From: Gelidibacter japonicus
GTDB lineage: Bacteria > Bacteroidota > Bacteroidia > Flavobacteriales > Flavobacteriaceae
Length of the DNA: 64,000 nucleotides
Direction of reading: 5' to 3'
NCBI RefSeq assembly: GCF_010725055.1
Contig: NZ_BJKB01000002.1
Location: 372,001 to 436,000, forward strand
Positions 1-8,391 of this stretch are shown one piece after another (position 1 is the first letter of the stretch; the number at the start of each line of letters is the position of its first letter). The notes under the pieces are model-generated. The model was not told where the DNA came from, searched no databases, and was given only the letters and a program-made list of their open reading frames with translations. A program made the translations under genes and the position numbers.

Positions 1-2407
1 TTTTCCAGGTATTGATAGACTCAGTGTCCAATTGGAGACTGTTGATCAAGTCCACAACTTTATCAATTGGCATGCCGTGACGCAAAGTACTTGAGATCAT
101 TTTGGCATAGTTCCAATATTCAGGATTAAACTTGTGCGACAAACCTTCAATGGTTGTTTTATAACCTCTCATGTTTTTATACTGAAAATCATAGCGGGAG
201 GTTCCATCTTCATTTCTGTTTTTGATGATCAAACCTTCGTTTGCCCAGCGCGGAATCAAAATACCATCCTCATCGTCAGCAAGACCTGTAAAAATCTCAT
301 AAGGCTTGCCATCAATCAAACCGATAAATGCAATCCACTTTTCTTTGTTGTTTTGAAATCTCACCACATCCGCTTCCAAGGTTTGCGGACGTTTGGTTGG
401 AAATGTCGTCAAGGTTTCTTGTGGCTCTTCTTTCTTTTCTTCATTTGAAATCAAAACACCAGAACGCGATCCATCTCGATAAACTGTTACTCCTTTACAT
501 CCCTTCTCCCAAGCCTCCATATAAAGTTGACCAACCAATTCCTCAGTGGCATCATTAGGCAAGTTAATAGTCACGCTAATAGAATGATCTACCCATTTCT
601 GAACGGCACCCTGCATGGAAACTTTACTCATCCAATCCACATCATTGGAGGTAGCTTTGTAATACGGTGACTTTTTGACCAAACTATCCAATTCCTTTTG
701 ATCGTAGTTTTTGGCGATATCGTAACCGTTCACCTCCATCCATTGTTTAAACCTATGATGGAACACCACATATTCTTCCCAAGAATCACCTACCTCATCC
801 ACAAAATCCACACGAGCTTCCTTGTCGTTAGGGTTTACTTTTCGGCGTCGTTTATAAACTGGCATAAAAACCGGTTCAATTCCGGAGGAAGTTTGAGTCA
901 TTAGACTTGTAGTTCCTGTTGGAGCAATTGTCAATAAAGCAATATTACGACGACCATATTCCGTCATATCATAATACAATTTCTCGTCTGCCGATTTTAA
1001 GCGCTGTATAAACGGGTTGTTCTTTTCACGCTCCATATCAAAAAATGCAAAAGCACCGCGCTCTTTAGCCAAATAAACCGACGCTCGATAAGCTGCCAAG
1101 GCTAAGGTTTTATGGACTTCTACGGAGAATTCATTTCCTTTTTTACTACCGTATTTGATACCCAAAGCGGCAAGCATATCGCCCTCTGCCGTAATACCAA
1201 CTCCAGTTCTTCGGCCTTCTTTAGCTTTGGTTCGAATGTTGACCCATAAATTTCTTTCGGTAGCCTTGACCTCATCATTTTCAGGATCAGCATCAATCTT
1301 CTGTAAGATGACATCAATCTTCTCCAACTCCAAATCGATAATATCATCCATAATACGCTGGGCTGCCGCAACGTGTTGCTTGAAAAGCTCAAAGTCAAAT
1401 TTAGCCTCTTTAGTAAAAGGTTTATCAACATATGAAAACAGATTGATGGCCAATAAGCGGCAAGAATCGTAAGGACACAATGGAATTTCTCCACATGGAT
1501 TGGTAGACACTGTTTTATAGCCCAAATCGGCGTAACAATCGGGAAGTGATTCATTTATTATAGTATCCCAAAACAAAATTCCAGGTTCAGCGGATTTCCA
1601 TGCATTGTGGACAATTTTTTTCCAAATAGCATTCGCCTCAATCGTTTTTGAGAATTTTGGTTCATTACTGAAAATCGGGTATTTCTGTGTGTAAGTGCTG
1701 TTGGATTTCACAGCTTTCATGAATTCGTCATCTATCCTTACAGAGACATTAGCTCCAGTAACTTTACCCTGCTCCAATTTGGCGTCAATAAAGTCCTCAG
1801 CATCTGGATGGTTTATGGAAACTGACAACATCAAGGCACCTCTACGTCCATCTTGCGCCACCTCTCTGGTAGAATTGGAATAACGCTCCATAAATGGGAC
1901 AATCCCTGTTGAGGTTAAAGCCGAATTCTTTACGGGTGAGCTTTTTGGACGAATATGTGACAAGTCATGACCCACCCCGCCACGACGCTTCATCAATTGA
2001 ACCTGCTCTTGGTCGATCTTCATAATGCCACCGTAAGAATCAGAATCGCCGGAATTACCAATGACAAAACAATTTGAAAGTGAGGCAATTTGAAATGGAT
2101 TACCAATACCCGCCATCGGGCTCCCCTGTGGCACAATATATTTGAAATCTTTGATAAGATCAAAGACTTCCTGTTCTGACATTGGATTTTGATATTTTGA
2201 CTCAACGCGTGCAATTTCTCTTGCAATACGCCTGTGCATATCATCTGGTGTCAATTCATAAATATGTCCAGCGGAATCTTTAAGGGCATATTTATTCAGC
2301 CACACTCGTGCAGCCAAATCATCGCCTTTAAAATAGTCTAAAGCAGCATTAAATGCTTCTTCCTGTGTGTACGTCAGGGTTGGGGAGGTAAGCGTGTCAA
2401 CTTTCAT
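1..2407 (-). CDS. nrdJ: Adenosylcobalamin-dependent (class II) ribonucleotide reductase, 3' end cut by window edge
   Basis: Reduces ribonucleotides to deoxyribonucleotides in the cytoplasm, using adenosylcobalamin to make the thiyl radical, so it works with or without oxygen. The frame is open from the ATG at 2407 to position 1, about 802 residues, with the C-terminus outside the window. Visible family marks are the redox cysteine in LSNCFVIGNSG (about residue 113), GGVGHDLSHIRP (about 150), the radical-site N-P-C-G-E (about 302, with the Asn, Cys and Glu of the RNR active site) and PTGTTSLMTQTSSG (about 497). The order matches the long NrdJ proteins of Bacteroidota. A TAATTTTG -7 element and a Crp/Fnr-like palindrome lie upstream. 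I saw no obvious cobalamin riboswitch in the short leader. The family call is secure; B12 dependence follows from the family. Confidence 0.93.
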   Translation of the reverse strand, partial: MKVDTLTSPTLTYTQEEAFNAALDYFKGDDLAARVWLNKYALKDSAGHIYELTPDDMHRRIAREIARVESKYQNPMSEQEVFDLIKDFKYIVPQGSPMAGIGNPFQIASLSNCFVIGNSGDSDSYGGIMKIDQEQVQLMKRRGGVGHDLSHIRPKSSPVKNSALTSTGIVPFMERYSNSTREVAQDGRRGALMLSVSINHPDAEDFIDAKLEQGKVTGANVSVRIDDEFMKAVKSNSTYTQKYPIFSNEPKFSKTIEANAIWKKIVHNAWKSAEPGILFWDTIINESLPDCYADLGYKTVSTNPCGEIPLCPYDSCRLLAINLFSYVDKPFTKEAKFDFELFKQHVAAAQRIMDDIIDLELEKIDVILQKIDADPENDEVKATERNLWVNIRTKAKEGRRTGVGITAEGDMLAALGIKYGSKKGNEFSVEVHKTLALAAYRASVYLAKERGAFAFFDMEREKNNPFIQRLKSADEKLYYDMTEYGRRNIALLTIAPTGTTSLMTQTSSGIEPVFMPVYKRRRKVNPNDKEARVDFVDEVGDSWEEYVVFHHRFKQWMEVNGYDIAKNYDQKELDSLVKKSPYYKATSNDVDWMSKVSMQGAVQKWVDHSISVTINLPNDATEELVGQLYMEAWEKGCKGVTVYRDGSRSGVLISNEEKKEEPQETLTTFPTKRPQTLEADVVRFQNNKEKWIAFIGLIDGKPYEIFTGLADDEDGILIPRWANEGLIIKNRNEDGTSRYDFQYKNMRGYKTTIEGLSHKFNPEYWNYAKMISSTLRHGMPIDKVVDLINSLQLDTESINTWK

Positions 2408-2482
2408 GGATCAATATACTTTTATCAGTTAAATAAATGGATTTATAAAAGGATAAAGAAACAAAAAATAATCAACTTAAGC

Positions 2483-2498
2483 TATGATCGGGATCACA
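2483..2498 (-). promoter_or_regulatory. Crp/Fnr-like palindrome in the nrdJ leader
   Basis: On the plus strand this reads TATGA-N6-TCACA, one mismatch from the Crp consensus TGTGA-N6-TCACA, with a perfect inner TGATC-GG-GATCA dyad at 2485-2496. It lies between the -7 element (2510-2517) and the nrdJ ATG, a position suited to repression. Binding by any Crp/Fnr-family protein is inference. Confidence 0.35.
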
Positions 2499-2509
2499 AT
2501 GTTTACAAG

Positions 2510-2517
2510 CAAAATTA
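2510..2517 (-). promoter_or_regulatory. Candidate -7 element of nrdJ promoter (TAATTTTG)
   Basis: Matches the Bacteroidota TAnnTTTG element on the minus strand about 100 bases upstream of the nrdJ ATG. No convincing TTG is present at the -33 position, so this is a half-supported promoter. Confidence 0.4.
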
Positions 2518-2602
2518 GATAAAATATTGATAATGAGTTCATTGAAAACTTATCAACATTAAAAAGTTAACAAATAATCAAATGCGCAAAGGTTTCTCAA
2601 TT

Positions 2603-3553
2603 TTAAAAATTGAACGCCACACCAATACCTAAAAGCTGCTTCCATTGCACCTTTGCACCCCCTTCGACATATTCATTATCTATCCCAGTTGGCTTCGTTA
2701 TTTTGATATCATCATCGTATTTCAAATGGGAGCTTAGAGAAGCTTTTACGAACTGGTTAACCTTAAAATCAAAAACAACCAACCAATCTACATCCACATT
2801 TCCAAAACTGTCAATATAGTCAGTATACAAACTGAGCTTGGTTGAAATCTTTATATTTTCATACATTTCAGTCTCAAAAAAATGAGACACCAAAATACCT
2901 ACTTCATTCCTGATCTTTTGACCAGATCTTATCATGTTGTCGTTGTCATCATATATAGCAGGATCAACACCAAACGCCCCCGAATTGGCCAAATCGTCAT
3001 CAAGAACAAAGGTTGTTTTAAGGGTTAAGGGCGAAAAATAAAATGAAAATTTATCGAAGTCCTTTCCATACTCTGCACCGACGCCTAAAAACATATAGCC
3101 GGGCGCCATAAATTTGGAAATGGCCTGATCTTTATTCGGATATTTATATCCATTGGTAAATTGCGACTTAAAATTAAGATGTCCAGAGAAGAACCAATTA
3201 GTCAAGGAATCCTTCCTATAGCCAATTTTCGAGTCAATCTCGAGAATGTCTTCTGTCTTTCTCAGTTTTTGAGATTCTTGCTTATTCACGCCATAGCGAA
3301 CTTTACCACTATTTTTCCAATAGAAATTTTGACGATCGTAATTTAAGGATGAATTTAAGCCCAAAAGGCCGGAGATGGAATTACTACCTCCTGAACTCCA
3401 ATTGACAAAGGTCACCTCACTGATATCAAGACTGACTCTGTTTTTTTGAACCCATTTCGATTTCTCTATTGGAGGTACAGAATCCTTATCCGCTGTTTGA
3501 CCGTTTAAAAATTGACATAGCAGCACTATGCTAATACATAAAATCTTTCTCAT
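2603..3553 (-). CDS. DUF3078 family outer-membrane protein
   Basis: A 316-residue exported protein with a signal peptide (about 1-19, ending LNGQ) and a body of alternating aromatic/hydrophobic strands ending in ...GIGVAFNF, typical of a beta-barrel closing with Phe. The stretch around residues 40-75 (SLDISEVTFVNWSSGGSNS) is characteristic of DUF3078, a Bacteroidota family of unknown function. It lies between nrdJ and purM with no sign of shared function. Outer-membrane location is inferred from the signal peptide and strand pattern. Confidence 0.8.
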   Translation of the reverse strand: MRKILCISIVLLCQFLNGQTADKDSVPPIEKSKWVQKNRVSLDISEVTFVNWSSGGSNSISGLLGLNSSLNYDRQNFYWKNSGKVRYGVNKQESQKLRKTEDILEIDSKIGYRKDSLTNWFFSGHLNFKSQFTNGYKYPNKDQAISKFMAPGYMFLGVGAEYGKDFDKFSFYFSPLTLKTTFVLDDDLANSGAFGVDPAIYDDNDNMIRSGQKIRNEVGILVSHFFETEMYENIKISTKLSLYTDYIDSFGNVDVDWLVVFDFKVNQFVKASLSSHLKYDDDIKITKPTGIDNEYVEGGAKVQWKQLLGIGVAFNF

Positions 3554-3583
3554 TAAGTAGGGGTTTAATGGTTTAAGACCAAT

Positions 3584-4762
3584 TTAATATTCAAATACGC
3601 CAAATTCACTTTTAATGGTCAACTGCTTTTTAGCGGCATTTTCCACCCTTCCCACAATTTGCGCTTCCACGTTAAAAGATCTTGATATCGCAATCAGATC
3701 CTCAGCGATTGAAGGAGACACATATAGTTCCATACGGTGGCCACAGTTGAACACTTGATACATTTCTTTCCAATTGGTATTGGATTGCTCCTGAATCAAC
3801 TTAAACAACGGAGGAATTGGAAATAAATTATCTTTTATGACATGAAGGTCATTTATAAAATGTAGAACCTTAGTTTGGGCACCACCACTGCAATGCACCA
3901 TACCATGGATTTCGTCTGAATTGTATTTAGACAGGATCTTTTTGATTATCGGCGCATAAGTCCGTGTCGGCGAAAGCACCAACTTTCCGGCATCCAAAGG
4001 AGAGCCTTCCACGGCATCGGTTAACCTCATATTTCCTGCATAAACTAAATGTTCAGGGACTGAGGCATCAAAACTTTCTGGAAATTTTTCGGCCAAGTAT
4101 TTGTGAAACACATCATGTCGGGCGGAAGTTAATCCATTGCTGCCCATTCCACCATTATATTCGGTTTCATAACTCGCTTGTCCTGAAGAGGACAGGCCTA
4201 CAATAACATCTCCCGCCTGAATATTGGCATTGTCAATGACATCACTACGTCTCATGCGCGCAGTAACCGTTGAGTCGACAATAATCGTCCGCACCAAATC
4301 ACCTACGTCAGCAGTTTCGCCTCCGGAAGAATGAATAGTAACTCCGAAAGATCTTAATTCTGCGATCAATTCTTCCGATCCATTTATTATAGCAGAAATT
4401 ACCTCACCTGGAATTAAGTTTTTATTTCTTCCAATGGTAGAAGACAACATAATATTGTTAGTAGCACCAACGCAAAGCAAGTCGTCAATATTCATGATCA
4501 ACGCATCTTGTGCGATACCTTTCCAAACGGAAATGTCACCAGTTTCCTTCCAGTACATATATGCCAATGAGGATTTAGTACCCGCACCATCGGCATGCAT
4601 AATCAAACAGTAGTCCTCATCATTAGTGAGATAATCTGGAACAATCTTACAAAAGGCTTGTGGAAACAGGCCCTTATCTATATTTTTAATGGCATTGTGC
4701 ACATCCTCCTTAGATGCGGAGACGCCTCTTTCGGCATATCTTTTACTTATGTCTTGACTCAT
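3584..4762 (-). CDS. purM: Phosphoribosylformylglycinamidine cyclo-ligase (AIR synthetase)
   Basis: Fifth step of purine synthesis: ATP-dependent ring closure of FGAM to aminoimidazole ribotide. The 392-residue product starts MSQDISKRYAERGVS and shows the PurM-type nucleotide-binding stretch HADGAGTKSS (about 55-64), GIAQDALIMNIDDLLCVGA (about 85-103) and SSGGETADVGD (about 145-155). Bacteroidota PurM proteins are longer than the roughly 345-residue E. coli enzyme, as here. A TATTTTTG element at 4780-4787 gives a short leader. No other purine gene is adjacent, although guaA occurs about 32 kb away in this window. Confidence 0.9.
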   Translation of the reverse strand: MSQDISKRYAERGVSASKEDVHNAIKNIDKGLFPQAFCKIVPDYLTNDEDYCLIMHADGAGTKSSLAYMYWKETGDISVWKGIAQDALIMNIDDLLCVGATNNIMLSSTIGRNKNLIPGEVISAIINGSEELIAELRSFGVTIHSSGGETADVGDLVRTIIVDSTVTARMRRSDVIDNANIQAGDVIVGLSSSGQASYETEYNGGMGSNGLTSARHDVFHKYLAEKFPESFDASVPEHLVYAGNMRLTDAVEGSPLDAGKLVLSPTRTYAPIIKKILSKYNSDEIHGMVHCSGGAQTKVLHFINDLHVIKDNLFPIPPLFKLIQEQSNTNWKEMYQVFNCGHRMELYVSPSIAEDLIAISRSFNVEAQIVGRVENAAKKQLTIKSEFGVFEY

Positions 4763-4779
4763 AATATTTATTGGAAATG

Positions 4780-4787
4780 CAAAAATA
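4780..4787 (-). promoter_or_regulatory. Candidate -7 element of purM promoter (TATTTTTG)
   Basis: Exact match to TAnnTTTG on the minus strand, 17 bases upstream of the purM ATG. No clear TTG at -33. Confidence 0.4.
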
Positions 4788-4798
4788 AGGATTGCATC

Positions 4799-5476
4799 TT
4801 AGTTTTCCTTGATAATCGGATTTGAATTCATAATGGAAGGGGCGCCTTTTAAAATTCGGTCTTTTTTATTCTGGCCACTAAAATAAATATTGGCTCCGAC
4901 CATAATACGCCAATATGAATCATCAGACGACCCAAATACTAATCCGTCAAGAGTATCGCTAAAAGCGTAATTGTAATCTGCCAGAATCCTTAAGCCTAAA
5001 CCCTCAGAGGCAATAATTTCAAAGCCTCCTCCTCCTTGAAATTTGGCAGCAGACTGTGTGAAATAATTGGATGCATTTAAACCACCACCAGCAAATATAA
5101 ATGGAGAGAACTTTCGATAAGGAGACATCAGGTATTCCAAGTTTAAATCAAAGGACATAAAACCCTCGTTATAGATATCCTCAAAAGCGAGATTGAATTT
5201 ACTGTAGGTCAAACCTACATTTAAATGCGGTATAAGACTTCGTTTATAACCGGCCCGAAATGCGATCTCGAAAATTGGATTTGGCAAATCGCCATTGATA
5301 ATTGAGGTTCCAACCGCCGCTTCCACAACATTCATCCCTCTATTTTCGAAGAAAAAAACTTTCTTATTATAATCCTCGTCCACCACCAATTCTTGATTTT
5401 GTGCAACCGATTTAAAACTAACTAGTGTTAAGGTCAAAACAGAAACGATTTTAAACAAAAAGGAAAAAGCTTTCAT
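4799..5476 (-). CDS. Outer-membrane beta-barrel protein, small
   Basis: A 225-residue protein with a signal peptide (about 1-25, cleavage after SVAQ) and a body of amphipathic strands with glycine-rich turns (FIFAGGGLNASNYF, FQGGGGFEIIASEG) typical of small OmpA/OmpW-like barrels. The last barrel strand seems to end near ...WRIMVGANIYFSG at about residue 200, followed by a polar tail of about 25 residues. No specific family was recognised. A palindrome at 5501-5519 lies just upstream of its start. Confidence 0.6.
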   Translation of the reverse strand: MKAFSFLFKIVSVLTLTLVSFKSVAQNQELVVDEDYNKKVFFFENRGMNVVEAAVGTSIINGDLPNPIFEIAFRAGYKRSLIPHLNVGLTYSKFNLAFEDIYNEGFMSFDLNLEYLMSPYRKFSPFIFAGGGLNASNYFTQSAAKFQGGGGFEIIASEGLGLRILADYNYAFSDTLDGLVFGSSDDSYWRIMVGANIYFSGQNKKDRILKGAPSIMNSNPIIKEN

Positions 5477-5500
5477 AAGTCTTTAAATTGGATCAAAATC

Positions 5501-5519
5501 TTGAACCTTTTGGGTTCAA
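5501..5519. promoter_or_regulatory. Perfect palindrome upstream of the small barrel gene
   Basis: TTGAACC-TTTTG-GGTTCAA: two 7-base arms around 5 bases, 24 bases upstream of the ATG at 5476. It could be an operator or a leader hairpin. No known regulator site was recognised. Confidence 0.3.
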
Positions 5520-5586
5520 CCTAAATTGATTTGCAATATACTCAATTGTAGCAAAATAATACAATGTTTAGAGAGGTTTAGAAGCA

Positions 5587-5628
5587 AAAAAAAAGACAGC
5601 CAATTCGAAATGAATTGGCTGTCTTTTA
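5587..5628 (-). terminator. Strong intrinsic terminator
   Basis: A long perfect stem (AAAAGACAGCCAATTC / GAATTGGCTGTCTTTT) around a GAAAT loop, with an A-run on the plus-strand left side that becomes a U-tract for minus-strand transcripts. It lies downstream of the 50-residue peptide gene (5678-5830) and probably ends that transcript. Confidence 0.85.
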
Positions 5629-5677
5629 ATGTTTTCACTATATGATTAATAATGATGTTTTTTGAATCTAAACTCAA

Positions 5678-5830
5678 CTAAAATCCAAGTTGAGCATTTT
5701 TCTGAATTCCATCATGCACGATTACTACAGTATCCTGCTTCATAACCGGAGCATCATCATTCGAATCACCCTGAGAAAACAAATAGGTCGCAAATGCCAA
5801 AGCCGCGAGGCTAAGTATTAGTTTTTTCAT
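5678..5830 (-). CDS. Small secreted peptide, 50 residues, unknown function
   Basis: A short frame with clear gene structure: ATG at 5830, a Lys-Lys start, a hydrophobic signal-like segment (LILSLAALAFATYLFSQ, about residues 4-20), then an acidic polar tail of about 30 residues (GDSNDDAPV, then VVIVHDGIQKNAQLGF). A perfect TATATTTG element lies 27 bases upstream and a strong terminator about 50 bases downstream, so it is probably a one-gene transcript. Similar tiny signal-peptide proteins are common in Flavobacteriaceae. No motif suggests a function. It could be membrane-anchored rather than cleaved. Confidence 0.65.
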   Translation of the reverse strand: MKKLILSLAALAFATYLFSQGDSNDDAPVMKQDTVVIVHDGIQKNAQLGF

Positions 5831-5857
5831 TTTAATAATTATTGATTAATAGCATCA

Positions 5858-5865
5858 CAAATATA
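5858..5865 (-). promoter_or_regulatory. -7 element of the small secreted peptide gene (TATATTTG)
   Basis: Exact TAnnTTTG match on the minus strand, 27 bases upstream of the ATG at 5830. The -33 region is T-rich but has no exact TTTG. Confidence 0.5.
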
Positions 5866-6021
5866 AGAAATCAAGTGGCTGAAAACGAGCTTTAAAGCAT
5901 CTATTATTACAGATTGGCAATAATTTCGACTAGTTGCAATTTATCAAGATGAAATACATTTTTTAACGGGTTGGAATACGTAGACCTACGTACGAAAAGA
6001 CCGTTTTGAAGCTATGTTGAA

Positions 6022-6050
6022 ACAAAAAAAACCTCTATTGAAAGAGGTTC
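6022..6050 (-). terminator. Intrinsic terminator of the glutamine synthetase gene
   Basis: AACCTCT (6030-6036) pairs with AGAGGTT (6043-6049) around a 6-base loop; on the minus strand the stem is followed by a long U-tract. It begins about 33 bases past the stop at 6083. Confidence 0.8.
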
Positions 6051-6082
6051 TTTTAAATTATCTAAACAATTTGCGATCAAGA

Positions 6083-8269
6083 CTAACAGGTAAACAACAA
6101 CTCACGGTATTTTGTCATCGGCCATAACTCATCATCAACCAATAATTCCAGTTTATCACAGTGGTAACGAATACTATCAAACAACGGCTTTACCTTGAAG
6201 CAATAATCGTTGGCCCTAATTTCAAAATCCTCTATAAGATTAGCTGTTCTTCGCTCATCGGTCATTCTGGTGACATCAGAATTAATTGAAGAGATATGTC
6301 CTGAAATATCTTCAATCAAGTTCAATTGTTCTTGGGCGAATTTTTTAAAGTCTTTCCCGTAGATTTCTTTTAGGCCTTTTACATTTTCTATCAATCTATT
6401 TTGGTACTGGACAGCAATTGGCACAATATGGTTACGCGCTATGTCGCCAAGAACCCGACCTTCAATTTGGATGCGCAATATATACTCTTCCATTTCAATC
6501 TCATATCTCGCTTCAGATTCAATTTTGTTCATAACGCCCATTTCTTCGAAAAGTTTAATCGATTTGTCCGAAACTTTCACTTTCAAAGCTTCGGGAGTCG
6601 TTCTGTGATTGCTAAGGCCTCGCTTCGCAGCCTCTTTTTCCCAAGCTTCACCATAACCGTTTCCTTCGAAAAGGATGTTCTTTGATTTTTTTATATAGTC
6701 TCTCAAGACGTTGAAAATGGCATCATCCTTTTTCATTTCTTTTTTCTTGATCAACTTGTCTACCTCTATCTTGAAATCACGCAATTGTTTTGCAACAATT
6801 GTATTTAAAACAGTCATCGGATTGGCGCAATTGGCAGTAGACCCTACCGCCCTGAACTCGAACTTGTTCCCTGTAAAGGCAAAAGGAGAGGTCCTATTTC
6901 TGTCAGTATTATCCAATAATACATCTGGAATTTTCCCTACAACATTTAATTTCAATTCCGTTTTTTCTTCCGGCGACAATTTCCCATTGGTAACATTTTC
7001 CAGTTCATTAAGGACATTGGTCAATTGTTCTCCTATAAAAACCGACATAATGGCCGGTGGGGCCTCATTTGCTCCCAAACGGTGATCATTACTGGCTGAG
7101 GCTATTGCCGCTCTTAAAAGCTCTTCGTTATCATTAACGGCTTTGATAGTGTTGATGAAAAATGTGAGGAACTGCAAATTGCTCATTGGAGTTTTCCCAG
7201 GACCCAATAAATTGATGCCCGTATCAGTACTCAGACTCCAATTATTGTGCTTTCCGGATCCATTGACACCAGCAAATGGTTTTTCATGGAACAACACCTT
7301 AAAGTTATGTCGCTCTGCAACCTTATGCATAACATCCATTAATAACGAGTTATGATCTACTGCTAAATTGGCCTCATCGAAAATAGGTGCCAATTCAAAC
7401 TGATTTGGGGCCACTTCGTTATGTCTGGTTTTAACCGGAATCCCCAATCGCATACATTCAACTTCCAGATCCATCATATAAGCTAAAGCTCTTGCCGGAA
7501 TAGAACCAAAATAATGATCATCCAACTGCTGTCCCTTGGCCGCAGAATGTCCCAATAAGGTGCGCCCTGTCTGAACGATATCGGGTCTTGAGGCCGCCAA
7601 GGCACTATCAACCAAGAAGTATTCTTGTTCCCACCCTAACGAGGTGTTTACTTTCTTTACATTTTTGTCAAAATATTTACAAACTGCCACTGCAGCAGTG
7701 TCCATGGCATACAAAGCTCTTAACAATGGCGTCTTATAATCCAAGGCCTCTCCCGTATAGGCCACAAATACCGTCGGAATACATAAAGTGGTTCCATATA
7801 TAAATGCTGGAGAAGTTGGGTCCCAAGCCGTGTATCCACGAGCTTCAAACGTATTTCTGATTCCGCCATTAGGAAAACTGGATGCATCAGGTTCTTGTTG
7901 GACCAATTGTGAGCCTCCAAATTTTTCGATGGCCAATCCGTTTCCAATAGTTTCAAAAAAGGCATCGTGTTTTTCAGCAGTAGAACCAGTTAAAGGTTGA
8001 AACCAATGTGAATAATGTGTGGCCCCTTTTGAAATAGCCCATTCTTTCATTCCTGTCGATATATGATCGGCCACAGAACGGTCTATTTTTGCTCCGGTTT
8101 CAACAGCCGCCATAACGCTATTAAAAGCCTCTTTCGTGAGAAATTGGCGCATCGTAGCTTCATTAAACACATTGGAACCAAATATTTCCGAGCGCCTTTC
8201 TTTTTCTTCAATCAGAATAGGTTTACGGTTAAGAGATTTTTTAATTGCGTAAAATCGTAATGTGGACAT
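6083..8269 (-). CDS. glnN: Glutamine synthetase type III
   Basis: Makes glutamine from glutamate, ammonium and ATP in the cytoplasm; the main ammonium-assimilation enzyme in Bacteroidota. At 728 residues it has the length of the GSIII family, far above the roughly 470 residues of GSI. Visible marks are NGSGKHNNWSLST (about 336, ATP/glutamate site), LGANEAPPAI (about 397-406), and LLDNTDRNRTSPFAFTGNKF (about 452-472) leading into FEFRAVGS. A TATTTTTG element at 8299-8306 and a terminator at 6022-6050 suggest a single-gene unit. The type III assignment is secure; glnN is the symbol often used for this type, though many annotations call it glnA. Confidence 0.95.
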   Translation of the reverse strand: MSTLRFYAIKKSLNRKPILIEEKERRSEIFGSNVFNEATMRQFLTKEAFNSVMAAVETGAKIDRSVADHISTGMKEWAISKGATHYSHWFQPLTGSTAEKHDAFFETIGNGLAIEKFGGSQLVQQEPDASSFPNGGIRNTFEARGYTAWDPTSPAFIYGTTLCIPTVFVAYTGEALDYKTPLLRALYAMDTAAVAVCKYFDKNVKKVNTSLGWEQEYFLVDSALAASRPDIVQTGRTLLGHSAAKGQQLDDHYFGSIPARALAYMMDLEVECMRLGIPVKTRHNEVAPNQFELAPIFDEANLAVDHNSLLMDVMHKVAERHNFKVLFHEKPFAGVNGSGKHNNWSLSTDTGINLLGPGKTPMSNLQFLTFFINTIKAVNDNEELLRAAIASASNDHRLGANEAPPAIMSVFIGEQLTNVLNELENVTNGKLSPEEKTELKLNVVGKIPDVLLDNTDRNRTSPFAFTGNKFEFRAVGSTANCANPMTVLNTIVAKQLRDFKIEVDKLIKKKEMKKDDAIFNVLRDYIKKSKNILFEGNGYGEAWEKEAAKRGLSNHRTTPEALKVKVSDKSIKLFEEMGVMNKIESEARYEIEMEEYILRIQIEGRVLGDIARNHIVPIAVQYQNRLIENVKGLKEIYGKDFKKFAQEQLNLIEDISGHISSINSDVTRMTDERRTANLIEDFEIRANDYCFKVKPLFDSIRYHCDKLELLVDDELWPMTKYRELLFTC

Positions 8270-8298
8270 ATTTTTATTATTTGATGAAGATTATGTCA

Positions 8299-8306
8299 CA
8301 AAAATA
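8299..8306 (-). promoter_or_regulatory. Candidate -7 element of the glutamine synthetase promoter (TATTTTTG)
   Basis: Exact TAnnTTTG match on the minus strand, 29 bases upstream of the ATG at 8269. The nearest TTTG (8321-8324) is only 14 bases away, shorter than the usual spacing. Confidence 0.4.
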
Positions 8307-8331
8307 AAAAAAAATGAACACAAATACATTT

Positions 8332-8354
8332 ACACCCCTAAAAAAATAGGGTGT
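8332..8354 (-). terminator. Hairpin between the antiporter and glutamine synthetase genes
   Basis: ACACCCCTA and TAGGGTGT pair with one bulged C around an A-rich loop. It follows the antiporter stop (8392) on the minus strand but lacks a good U-tract, so it may be a weak terminator or a site linked to glutamine synthetase control. Confidence 0.35.
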
Positions 8355-8391
8355 GAATGCAAATTTTATGAGATTCGCAACATTAACCCCT

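Noticed and set aside
1120-1554. Open frames on both strands inside 1-2407
   Set aside because: They are shadows of nrdJ, whose continuous 802-residue frame with clear motifs covers the region.
2408-2602. Cobalamin riboswitch before nrdJ
   Set aside because: The leader is about 100 bases and I do not see the conserved B12-box pattern; too short for the full fold.
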